A DNA stretch of 64,000 nt from contig JBKBKN010000014.1 of assembly GCA_046294625.1 (NCBI GenBank), positions 28,499 to 92,498 of the forward strand, read 5' to 3'. Each line of letters opens with the position of its first letter. Positions within the stretch are counted from its first letter, which is position 1. Below, piece by piece: positions 1 to 10,100 of the stretch. The translations under genes and the position numbers were made by a program. The notes under the pieces were generated by a model. It was not told the DNA's origin, ran no database searches, and worked only from the letters and a program-made list of their open reading frames with translations. This stretch comes from JBKBKN01 sp046294625. GTDB taxonomy: Bacteria > Bacteroidota > Bacteroidia > M30B66.

Positions 1-574
1 TTCCAATCTCAATTTCACCGAAGGTGTCAATTACAACCGCCTGCCTGCACTTATCAATGGAAATCTGAATCTGGCCAACAATTATGCATTCAGTCAAGGG
101 GTGGTGCTGAGTAGCAATATCAGCGAAAATATAGATTTTAATCTGGGCTATACAGCCAATTACACTATTGTAAGAAATAGTTTGCAAACGCAGGCTAATA
201 ATGACTTTTTCACTCATCAGGCAAGTGCCCGTTTCAATTGGATTATTAGACACCGTTGGATAGTCAACACACAGCTTACCAATACCTTGCTCAATGGTCT
301 TTACGGCGATTTCAATCAGCAATTTACTTTGATGAATGTATTTTTGGGCTATAAGTTTTTGAAAAATAAATCCTTGGAAGCCCGTTTGAGTATCTATGAC
401 TTGATGAATCAAAACAACAATATTGCCCGTACCGTGACCGAAACATATATCGAAGACTTGCAAAGCAATGTACTGAACCGTTATTTGATGTTTTCCATTG
501 TTTGGAATGTTCGGAATTTCGGCGGGGTTACACAAAAAACTGCATCAGATGCAGGTAGTGAAAAAAGGTTTTAG
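1..574 (+). CDS. Outer-membrane beta-barrel protein, C-terminal part (5' end outside window)
   Basis: The frame is open from base 2 to the TAG at 572-574, so this is the 3' end of a longer gene; the GTG at 101 is only an internal codon. The roughly 190 visible residues alternate polar and hydrophobic positions in short strands with aromatic belts. They contain the segment YDLMNQNNNIARTV followed by a TYIEDLQSNVLNRYLMFS stretch. That pattern is typical of the C-terminal barrel of Bacteroidota TonB-dependent-receptor-like proteins of the OMP_b-brl_3 type. The barrel should sit in the outer membrane. Any plug or carboxypeptidase-regulatory domain would lie upstream, and no substrate can be inferred. 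Family call is good; exact product is unknown. Confidence 0.8.
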   Translation, partial: SNLNFTEGVNYNRLPALINGNLNLANNYAFSQGVVLSSNISENIDFNLGYTANYTIVRNSLQTQANNDFFTHQASARFNWIIRHRWIVNTQLTNTLLNGLYGDFNQQFTLMNVFLGYKFLKNKSLEARLSIYDLMNQNNNIARTVTETYIEDLQSNVLNRYLMFSIVWNVRNFGGVTQKTASDAGSEKRF

Positions 575-656
575 GTTTTGTAGATTTTTAACATGCCGCA
601 ATTAGGCGCTTCCAGTAAAAATTGAATTTCTGGGTGATGCTTTGGGGTATGCATTA

Positions 657-689
657 ATTGAAATGATCATTATTAGAAAATAGATTTGC
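657..689 (+). promoter_or_regulatory. Bacteroidota-type promoter
   Basis: ATTG at 657-660, a 20-nt spacer, and TAGATTTGC at 681-689, an exact match to the TAnnTTTG -7 box. It lies about 55 nt upstream of the ATG at 743 and shows that the damaged gene downstream was, or is, transcribed. Confidence 0.6.
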
Positions 690-742
690 ATGTATGACAA
701 AATTCAATTGCCAATAAATTGAAAATTTCTGATTACTGTACA

Positions 743-1338
743 ATGATCAGATGGCTCTTGTATGGCACTTATTTTTTTATCAATTTTCTGATATCAATTG
801 GTTTGTTCGGCCAAACAGTTTGGATTTCCACTCAAAATTATTTTCAACTCATTAAGCAAAGTAATGAATTAAAAACACAACTCAAACGATATGCAATAGA
901 TTGTAATAAAGATGCAATAAGAAATCATTTAGTTTTAATTTTATATGTGAAAATATCGAAATCTGGATTTTTGACAGTAAACATTTCAGCTTTACGCCCT
1001 TTTTTGGGGTGCCCTATGTCAATATAGGTTATATGTTTCCAGATTCCACCAAAAGAACTGTAGTCGCTGAGTGGGGCGATCTGATGGTGGGTGGCGTGAT
1101 GGATTTTAAATTTAACCTCACTTCAAAGCGTTTCAAAGCCAAACACCGGAGTTACTATGGCGCTCACCAAGAAAAGGCTTTTTGGTATTTAAGAATGAAG
1201 TTTTCTCTCCTGCCGTTGGGATTTCGCGAAGATTTTGGCTGGCTCGGTTCATCCAGTTTCATTCATTTTGGCTTAGGTGGTTATTTTCATCCCATCACCA
1301 GAAAAATCTATGGACAGCCTATAAATATTTGGGAATAA
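743..1338 (+). pseudogene. Secreted protein of unknown function, probably frameshifted
   Basis: From ATG 743 the first frame gives a signal-peptide-like start (MIRWLLYGTYFFINFLISIG, then LFGQ) and about 60 plausible residues. It then runs into low-quality sequence and stops at 1027. A second frame, one base earlier in phase and open from about 915, reads ENIEIWIFDSKHFSFTPFFG and continues through GYMFPDST to a stop at 1338, with no ATG of its own. The coding-like parts of the two frames abut between about 910 and 960, so one indel there would restore a protein of about 197 residues. The second half is rich in aromatic and short beta-like segments, which suggests an outer-membrane or periplasmic protein. 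I do not recognise the family. Two separate short genes, or a sequencing error, are alternatives. Confidence 0.5.
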
Positions 1339-1409
1339 GTTAAGAATTATTTGAGTGGACTCAATCCGAAGCGATTTATCTTACATATTGGATATTAAAG
1401 ATTTTCATC

Positions 1410-2756
1410 CTACTTCTTAAGCGATCTTCTCTTGATTTCTTCCAGCAAGGCATCCGCATCGATGCTTTCTTCTTTAAGGTGGATAAATGTGCCCTTACCC
1501 AACTCCGTAATTTCACGAAGCGATTGCAGGGTATTGCTATTGGTACCCAAACCCACCACGGAGAGAAAAACCGGCTTAGTATTGCGCGATGCGGCTTGTT
1601 CGATCATGATTTTGTCTGTTTTATTTAATCGAAAAATGCCATCGCTTGCTAGCAAAACTAAATTGTTTCCACCCTGTATATAATGTTGTTCCACCATTTC
1701 ATATGCCACTCGAATGGCCTGGCTTCCGGCCGTTGCGCCTTTGGCAACGAGAGAATCTGTCTTTTGTCGAATATTTTTCTTGGCGCTTGCCGATTGAGCA
1801 GGTACCAGCACTTTCACTTCGTCGGCATAAGTAATCACCGTGATGGTATCAATAGCACGTAGTGGTTCGAGCATTTTGCTGATGTTTTTTTGCAACAGGC
1901 TAAGACGGTTCTCCTCTTTCATCGAGCGGGACACATCTATCACCAGTATGATGTTATTCGGGGCATACAGATTATAGCTGAGCTCGCCTTCCAGTTCTTT
2001 TGACAAAGAGAGGGCAGGCACAATAGCCACTGGCTCATCTTTTTTGAATCCTTCTTCTTGCGGTGTGGCTTTGCTGAGCACGAAAGTATGGTTGTTGCCT
2101 GTGTAGCCGATATACATTTCAGTTATCTGGGGCTTGTAACCATCAGAAATGGCTTCAAAGCGGTAGCGTCCGGGAGTGAGTGATGCCTTGATTTGGCTAT
2201 TTGTTGTGCTGAAGGTAGTGGGTATTTCTCCGTCTAAGCGATAGGCAACGAGCGTTGCATCGGAGATACGTTTTCCATCCACGGCATCAGAAAAATAAAA
2301 AGTTCGATCAACACTGGCTGGGATGAGCGCCGAACCACTTGCCATTTTGGGCGAAAAATTGATACAGGTCGTCAGGTTATTTCGCTCAATACGCTGCAGT
2401 GACCCAGTGATTTGCACTTTCACCGGTTGACTTGATGTGCTGTAAAATATCGTGGCCGTTTCTTGAAATTTTCCGGCTGATTTTGGCGTGTAAGTTAGTT
2501 GAATCAGTGCTGTATCGCCCGGATTAAGCACCCTTTTGGAAGTGTTGACCAAAAGATTGGAAGGTGCATCGGCTCGCATAATGAAAATCTTTTGTTTTCC
2601 TTTATTTTCAGCTACGAAACCGGCTTTAAACATGGCTGTATTTTCTACTTCTCCAAAATCAGCTTCAGAATCGTGCAGAAAAAGCTCCTGTCCACAGGTC
2701 CTATGCAGACCAAAAAACATTGCCAAGGCTAAAAGAGCAGTTTTAAAGTTATTCAC
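1410..2756 (-). CDS. VWA-domain protein with N-terminal Ig-like (DUF1573-type) domain
   Basis: A protein of 448 residues starting at GTG. A signal peptide (about 1-22, ending near RTCGQ) is followed by a beta-sandwich at about 25-120 with the phrasing of DUF1573/ASH-type domains (DFGEVENT, LNPGDTALIQLTYTP). A second beta-rich module lies at about 145-230. A von Willebrand A domain occupies about 268-445. It has a complete metal-ion-dependent adhesion site: DVSRS at 274-278, Thr342 in GATAGS, and Asp372 in LASDG. The protein is presumably periplasmic or surface-exposed and binds a ligand through the bound cation; the partner is unknown. It is divergent from the peroxiredoxin gene. OmpA-fused relatives exist, but no OmpA domain is present here. 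Confidence 0.82.
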   Translation of the reverse strand: MNNFKTALLALAMFFGLHRTCGQELFLHDSEADFGEVENTAMFKAGFVAENKGKQKIFIMRADAPSNLLVNTSKRVLNPGDTALIQLTYTPKSAGKFQETATIFYSTSSQPVKVQITGSLQRIERNNLTTCINFSPKMASGSALIPASVDRTFYFSDAVDGKRISDATLVAYRLDGEIPTTFSTTNSQIKASLTPGRYRFEAISDGYKPQITEMYIGYTGNNHTFVLSKATPQEEGFKKDEPVAIVPALSLSKELEGELSYNLYAPNNIILVIDVSRSMKEENRLSLLQKNISKMLEPLRAIDTITVITYADEVKVLVPAQSASAKKNIRQKTDSLVAKGATAGSQAIRVAYEMVEQHYIQGGNNLVLLASDGIFRLNKTDKIMIEQAASRNTKPVFLSVVGLGTNSNTLQSLREITELGKGTFIHLKEESIDADALLEEIKRRSLKK

Positions 2757-2886
2757 AATATAATAACTTGAATTTATTACAATTGTTATTCATGATAGGC
2801 GCAAGTTCATTAAAATCTTGTTCAAGCTATGCAACTAAAGTTTAAATTTAGTGTTCCTTCCTGAAATCTTTAAATTAAACTCAGAA

Positions 2887-3336
2887 ATGTTATCAATAGG
2901 AGAGAATGCCCCTGAATTTAAAGCCAAAGACCAAAATAGTCAGGAAGTTCGACTTGCCGATTTTTTAGGAAAAAAGAATGTGGTTTTATTTTTTTATCCA
3001 AAAGATGAAACACCGGGCTGTACTGCCGAAGTGTGCTCCTTTCGCGACCATTACGAGCAGTTTAGCAATCTCGATACAGTAATTATTGGAGTGAATCAAG
3101 CCAGTGTAGAAACGCATAAAAGCTTCTCGGAAAGACATGCGCTCAATTTCTCGATACTTCACGACGAAGGAAATGTAATTCGAAAAGCTTATCAAGTTCC
3201 CAACAAGTTTTTTATTCTGCCGGGAAGAGTTACATATGTGATTGACAAACAAGGAAAGATAGCAGCTGCCATCAACGATATGTTCAATGCTGAAAGGCAT
3301 ATTAAAGAAACCTTAGCATTTCTAAATAAACATTAA
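2887..3336 (+). CDS. bcp: Thiol peroxidase, BCP/PrxQ-type peroxiredoxin
   Basis: A peroxiredoxin of 149 residues that reduces H2O2 and organic peroxides in the cytoplasm. The thioredoxin-like fold carries the peroxidatic Cys45 in PGCT and a resolving Cys50 in EVC, the five-residue spacing of atypical two-Cys BCP proteins. I chose ATG 2887 because it gives the family's usual N-terminus (MLSIGENAPEF). The frame extends upstream to a GTG at 2851, but the extra residues do not look like a peroxiredoxin. Its TAA overlaps the ATG of the next gene by one base, so the two are probably cotranscribed. Confidence 0.92.
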   Translation: MLSIGENAPEFKAKDQNSQEVRLADFLGKKNVVLFFYPKDETPGCTAEVCSFRDHYEQFSNLDTVIIGVNQASVETHKSFSERHALNFSILHDEGNVIRKAYQVPNKFFILPGRVTYVIDKQGKIAAAINDMFNAERHIKETLAFLNKH

Positions 3337-3935
3337 TGAAACTAGCAGGCATCGATTTTGGGGCTAAACTTGCAGGTACTACCGTGTTATGCACGCTTGG
3401 AGCGCAAAACGAATTGCTATTTTTTAGTTCACAAAAGAAACAAGATGCAGATGTTTTTTTGCTCAATGTGTTAGAAGAAGTTAAACCGGATATTGTTGCG
3501 CTTGATGCTCCATTGAGTTTGCCGCTTCGATGTGTGCGGAAAGCGAATAATGGTTCTTTCTTTTACCGCATCGCTGACATAGAAACCGGGGCGATGTCGC
3601 CCATGTTTTTGGGTGGGCTCACAGCAAGAGCCATGCAGTTGCATGCCCATCTTGACGCATCAGGTACAAAAGTTTTTGAATCTTATCCTGCACAATTAGC
3701 TAGGGTTATGCGAATGCCTGAAGCCTACAAAAAAGAAAACGAAGCCATACATATTTGTGTTGAAATCCTATTGAAATATTGGAAAGACAACTTAGTTAAA
3801 ATTAAAATTTCCAAATCCTTTGCAGCCAATTGGCATGAGTTTGATGCATGGCTTGCACTGACCATTGCTCACCGGATTCATGCCGGCTTGGCCAAATCTT
3901 ACGGTCTTCAGGATGAAGGACTGATATGGGCTTGA
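3336..3935 (+). CDS. DUF429 family protein (predicted RNase H-fold)
   Basis: A protein of 199 residues. It has the DUF429 landmarks: N-terminal GIDFGAK, then VALDAPLSLPLR with a following Cys/Arg segment, a central TARAM, VFESYPAQLAR, and the C-terminal WHEFDAWLALTIA followed by EGLIWA. The family is predicted to adopt an RNase H-like nuclease fold, with Asp residues such as those in GIDFG and LDAP as likely metal ligands; no reaction is established. The start codon overlaps the stop of the peroxiredoxin gene, which implies translational coupling. The family call is firm but the function is unknown. Confidence 0.78.
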   Translation: MKLAGIDFGAKLAGTTVLCTLGAQNELLFFSSQKKQDADVFLLNVLEEVKPDIVALDAPLSLPLRCVRKANNGSFFYRIADIETGAMSPMFLGGLTARAMQLHAHLDASGTKVFESYPAQLARVMRMPEAYKKENEAIHICVEILLKYWKDNLVKIKISKSFAANWHEFDAWLALTIAHRIHAGLAKSYGLQDEGLIWA

Positions 3936-3976
3936 GCAACTAAATACGACAAGTCTTAACAAAATTTTGCACCAAA

Positions 3977-4008
3977 TTTGAATTCATTCAATTAATGATT
4001 ACTTTTGC
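3977..4008 (+). promoter_or_regulatory. Promoter of tRNA-Cys
   Basis: TTTG at 3977-3980, 19-nt spacer, TACTTTTGC at 4000-4008, a full match to the Bacteroidota consensus. The mature tRNA begins 12 nt after the box, so the tRNA is probably transcribed on its own. Confidence 0.8.
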
Positions 4009-4019
4009 AGCTCATTCAA

Positions 4020-4093
4020 GGTCGCGTGGCCGAGCGGTTAGGCAGAGGTCTGCAAAACCTTGTACAGCGGTTCAAATCCGCTCGCGACCTCCA
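4020..4093 (+). tRNA. tRNA-Cys (GCA)
   Basis: The cloverleaf reads directly: acceptor GGTCGCG pairs with CGCGACC (4083-4089), and the anticodon loop CTGCAAA (4050-4056) carries GCA at 4052-4054. The T arm contains GGTTCAAATCC. Position 73 is U (4090), a cysteine identity element, and CCA is encoded at 4091-4093. Confidence 0.97.
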
Positions 4094-4100
4094 GGATTCT

Positions 4101-7100
4101 TTATCTGAACAACGTTACTGTCCCTCGCACTTCGCGGGGGACATTGTTTTTAGTCTTAAAGGTCATCAGATAAGTGTAAATACCAAGCGGTGCAGGTAAC
4201 ACACTATTTCCGATTCTTCCATCCCAACCCTTATTCATATCATTGGTTTTGAAGATTTCCTGACCCCATCGATCAAAAATTATCATCGAAAAATCACTTG
4301 CTCCTTCCGCAACGATTACGAAATTATCATTCAAACCATCGAAATTGGGCGAGAATGCAGCAGGGATAAAGTAATCGCTGCCATAGTCTACACTGATCGA
4401 TTTGATAGCCGTATCAAGACATCCAAACTCATTACTAACTTGAAGTTCAACTGTATTTTCTCCAGTATTGGGAAAGCTATACCATGTGTTGCAGGTGTAT
4501 ACACTGTCCTGACCATTCATGATATACAAGCAATTGCTTCCACCTTGGCTTAGACTAATCACAGACACTTCATTACCAAGGAAAATCATGCTCGGATTAA
4601 TTTTAAAGTCTGCATAAGGCTTAGGATACACATTCACCAATTCCGGTTTGGTCAAAGTGTTGCTGCATCCGTTTTGGTCAGTCACGGTTAGACTCACAGT
4701 CATGCTTCCATTGCCTGAGTGAGAATAAGTGTGTTGAACAGTTTGGCCGTTGGCAGTTTGTCCATTACCAAAATTCCAACTATAGATGAGGTTTTCTTGT
4801 GTCTCTTCACCCATGAAGCTAACCAGCAAAGGTTCGCATCCTTTGGTATTGTTTTCTGCAAAACGTGGCAATGGGATATCATGAATCACAACACTGTCGG
4901 TGTATATTTCACTGATGCAGCCCATTTGGCTAATTAACAATGAAATAGGGTGGGTTCCAGGAGTTGTGAAATTGATGTTTTGTGGATTTTTCTCAGTTGG
5001 AATGTGCGTTGAAACATTTGGTCCAAAATTCCATTGGAAACTGGCATTAGGCATAAACAATCCACCTGCCTGAAAATTGATTCCCTGTTCATTCATGCAT
5101 CTTGGCTGTGGGGTAGGGAAGTGGGCCACCGGAGTGGGAACAGCTCTCACATGTACCGTATCAAAACCGGTACAGAAGCCATCGTTACCTGCCAGCACAT
5201 AGCTTTGCTCATATAAGTTCATATGAGGGCCTACATAGTTGATTCCCGAATTTGGGTCATTCACATTCATTACATAGTTACCCGGGCTCCAGGTGTAGGT
5301 CATGCCTGGCTCAGCAACAGCATTGAATTGTGCCGGTGTTCCGGTGCAGAATTGAATATCTTGTCCGGCATTCACGTTCGGCAATGCTCTTACCATGATA
5401 TTGTTGTTTTGTGGAAGTGAAGAGCAGCCGTTTTCAATCACCGTAAGCGAGATATTCTTATTACCCGCTTCATTCCAATTGATTAATGGTTGATTCTGTC
5501 CGGGAACGACTGTCTGAATGTTTCCGTCAATATTCCATAAAAAAGTGGCATTAGACCCAGCATTGCCATTGTAAATCAATTGCACATTGGCATTGCGACA
5601 GGTTTGTTCAGGAATAATAAAAGAAGCTGTTGGGGCGTGGTGAATGAGAATACTATCAATAAAAGCGAGTGAGGTGCATAATCCGTTGCTCACTTGTAAG
5701 CTCACAGCTTTCATTCCGGCACTGGCAAAACTAATATCATAGGGACCCATTCCAGCTCCGGCTATAATATCCGCTCCGTCGAAATTCCATGTGTATGTAG
5801 CATTTGCGCCGCCATTTCCAGCATATTGAACCAAAATTTGCTGATGCATACAGGCTTCGTCGTTCATCACAAAAGCGGCAGTAGGCGTAAGATTAACCAT
5901 TACAAGATGTGAAGCGATATTTGATTCCATACCATTTTCTACAATATACACCGTCACCGTTTTATTGCCGGGAGTGGCCCACATTAATTCATATGGTCCC
6001 GCTCCTTGACCGGAAACCACAGTTGCCCCATCAAAATCCCAATGAAAAACGGCATTGGCTGTGGCATTACCCTGATAACTTAGCTGCAGATCGTTCATGC
6101 TGCAAATGGCGTTTTCTCCTATAATTGCTGCATTGGGCATTGGCAAAACTTCTACCCATAGTGTGTCGCTTGTGTGGATACAACCATTTTGGTCAATACT
6201 AAGCACCACCGGGTAAAATCCCGTTGAAGCATAGCTAATTTCTATATCACTGTTGCTATTGCCTTGGATTAGTGTAGCTGAAGGTGAATTCCAACTAAAT
6301 TGTGCCTGAGGTTGCGCCGAACCATTAAATTGAATGCTAACAGGATTATTTTCAAAAGCAGGACCATTGTAAGTAATCGATGCCAATGGGAAATCGTGAA
6401 TGGTGACTGATGAAGTGGCTAAATTGGATGGACAATTCAAATCTGAAATACTTAAATTGATTGTGTTTGATCCTGGTGTAGCGCTGCTGAGCATGTAAGG
6501 CCCTGCACCGCTTCCCGAAAGTACATTTAAACCACCAAAATTCCAGTTGAACGTGGCAGCTGCTGAAGCCTCACCATTAAATATTACTTCAAAAGGTTCG
6601 TTAACACAAACTGCCGATGGCAAGGTAAATGAAGCTACTGGATTTGGATTTACGGTCACATTGTAGAAAAAGGTATCCGAAACACAGCCGTGTTGGTTAA
6701 TCACAAGGCTTAATTCGTATTGGCCGGCATTTTCCCAACGGATCACATAATCACCCTGACCTGAGCCTGCTAATATTTGCGATCCGGCAAAATCCCACTG
6801 ATAAGTTGCATTGGCAGCTCCCGAACCGGTGAAAATGACAATAGCTTGAGCGTTTTCGCATAATACTGAATCCATTTCAAATTCTGCAATCGGTGTTGGC
6901 TGAACGGGAATGTTAAGGACATATGGATCGGAAATACACCCGTTTTCTTCCACACTCAGACTTATGCTATAGATGCCCGAATTAGGGAATAAGAGTTGTA
7001 CGGCAGTGTTGCTATTGTTTACAACCTGCGCATTTCCAAAATTCCATGCGTAATTAGCAGCTGGAGTTGCATTTCCATTGTATTGTAAGTTAACCTGTTG

Positions 7101-10100
7101 ACCACTGCAAATCAAGCCCGAAACATTGAAGAAGGCTGTCGGAATCGGATTTACAATAATAGATTGTGCAACAATTGGCGATACGATACCAAATTGAGTC
7201 ACCTGACAAGTTACATTTTTTGTTCCTGGCTGGCCCCAAATGATGGTGAAAGGACCTTCGCCAGAGCCACTGATGATTGTCCCGCCATCGAAATCCCAAG
7301 TGAAGCTTGCACTTGCGTCTGCCTGCCCTGTAAATTGGATGGTAACCATTTCATTTTCACAAACAGTTTGTGGCATACTGAAAGCTACATCGGCACCAGT
7401 GAGCACAGTTACGGGAGTTTGCATAGCTACTGTGGCACAACCTGGAACGGATACAGTAAGTGAAACAGTCTGATCGCCGCCAGTAGTCCAGACCACGTCA
7501 ATAGGTCCCTGACCATTGGCTGTGGCCGGATTTCCATTTTCTATATCCCATACGTAGTTCGCATTTGCAGGAGGCACACCGCCATACATCAATGATACGG
7601 AGTTGCCTGATATTGCTATTGCTGGTGCGATGATTTCAAATAATGGCAGTTGATTGATTTGTATAGTTGAAGTTACGGTTGCTGATGGGCATCCATTTTC
7701 TTCAACAGATAGACTCACGTTAAAATCTCCCGGTGAATTCCAAACAACCTGAAGCGGACCAGGACCACTTCCAGATATTATTTGTGCTCCATCAAAATCC
7801 CAGTTAAAGGATGCGCCCGAACCTGCATTCCCTGTATATTGAATTTGAATTAATTCGCCGGTGCAACCTAGGTTTGCCATATCAATCTGTACTGTTGGTG
7901 GATCAAGCGCCTGAACAGTTTGCGAAAATGGGGGAGTGGCACAACTTCCTTCCGACAGATTAAGCGTAATGGTTTCACTTCCTGCATTTGGGAATTGAAG
8001 ATTATAAGGACCGGCTCCTGTACCGGATACCACGATAGCGCCTCCAAAATTCCAGTTAAATATGGCACCTGTGGAAGCATTACCAGTAAAGGTTAATGAT
8101 GCATTATCACCAGTGCATACTTGTGGCGCGATATCAAATGATGCTGTTGGAGAAGGTGTTACATTAAACGACTGGCTCACTGATGGTGATGTGCAGCCAT
8201 TAGAAGTTACCGATAAAAATACAGCTTGTGGTCCTGCATTATTGAATACCACCTGATAGGGTCCGGGGCCATTTCCGCTAATTATGGTTCCTTCGCCAAA
8301 GTTCCAATTGTAAGTGGCTCCAACGGGAGCTGTTCCTGTAAAATTAAAGTTAACGGGTACACCTTGGCAAACCACATTTGGTGTCATGGAGAAAGATGCA
8401 ATTGGAGTATTGGTAACATTTACAGTTTGTGTGAATGGGGGCGAAGTACAGCCATTTTGCGTTACCGTTAGCGTTATATTTTTGTTGCCAATAGTATTCC
8501 AGTTTACCAGATATGGCCCTGCGCCTGTACCGCTTACAATTGTGCCACCATCGAAATTCCAGTTAAAGGTAGCTCCTGCAGCCGCACCACCGGTGTAGTT
8601 GATGGTGCTCACAAAGCCTTGGCAAACAGGTGAAACAGCCGTAAAATTTGCATTTGGCAATGGAAGAATATTGATGTTTTGATTCGAAGGAGCTGAAGTG
8701 CAGCCGTTTTGTATCACTGTTAAACTAACTGTGCGGTTGCCGGCAGTTGGCCAAGATACTTGATAAGGTCCTTGTCCTGTTCCCGAAATGATTGTGCCCC
8801 CACCGAAGTTCCAGTTGTAGGTAGCACCGGCACCAGCAGAACCAGAATAACTTATGGCTACAGCTGAATTTTGACATGCCGTTGCTGGAAGTGTAAAAGT
8901 GCTAGTCGGGATGGGATTTACCACAACCTGATTGGTAGTGATGGTGGACGATATGCCACCTTGTATAACTTGAAGTGAAATATTTTTCGTTCCAGCCGTG
9001 TTCCAGCTTATTTGATAAGGCCCCTGTCCTGATCCGGAAACAATTGTGCCACCATCGAAATTCCAGTTGTAAGTCGCTCCTGCAGGTGCACTACCGGTAT
9101 AAGTAATAGTGGATGTTTGTCCAACGCAAACAGGGCTGGTCACGGTAAAGGCAGATGACGGGCTTGGCACCACATTTACATTTTGAGTAAAGGTAGCCGT
9201 ACATCCATTCAATGTTACGGTCAATGTGATTGTGCGTGGTCCTGTTGTAGGCCAAGAAACCTGGTAAGGCCCTTGTCCGCTTCCTGAGATTATATTGCCA
9301 CCGCTAAAGTTCCAGGTGTAAGTGGCTCCCGGTCCAGCACCACCTGTGTAGGTGATCGTGGCCGGACTATTTACACCTACGGTTGGAGTTGCAGTGAAGC
9401 TGGCGTTAGGCAAAGGGTTAACTGTAATGTTTTGCGTAGTTAAGGGACTGGTGCAATTTCCTTGTGTTACTGTAAGTGAAACAATTTGTGTACCTGAATT
9501 GGGCCAGCTGATTTGGTAAGGGCCTTGTCCGGAGCCCGATACAATGGTTCCACCACCAAAATTCCAATTGTAAGTTGCCCCTGCCGGTGCATTTCCTGTA
9601 TAAGTTACCGTCGAGTTTGCATTTTGACAAATTGGACTCGTAACGGTAAATGCAGAAGTCGGTGCGTTTTGTACATTAATGTTTTGGGAACTAAGCGTAG
9701 AAGTACACCCTCCATTATTTACCGTAAGGGTAACATTTCTTACACCCGGTGTAGCCCAGCTTATTTGATATGGACCTTGACCGGAGCCCGAAACAATTGT
9801 TCCACCGGCAAAATTCCAATTATAAGTTGCTCCAGTCGGAGCATTTCCGGTGTAGGAAATAGTGGCTGCCTGCCCAAGGCAAATTGTACTTGGCAAGGTA
9901 AATGTATTTGTTGGAACCGGGTTTACTGTAACGGTTTGCGATGTAACAGTCGATGTGCAGCCATTTTGAGTTACACTTAGGGTAATGTTTCTTGCTCCCG
10001 GCGTTGCCCAACTAATTTGATAAGGTCCTTGTCCGGTTCCGGAAATGATGGTGCCACCTGCAAAATTCCAATTATAGGTAGCTCCGGCAGGAGCGCTTCC

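Noticed and set aside
4005..4199. ORF covering tRNA-Cys
   Set aside because: The sequence is a complete tRNA and a terminator; the frame has no coding features.
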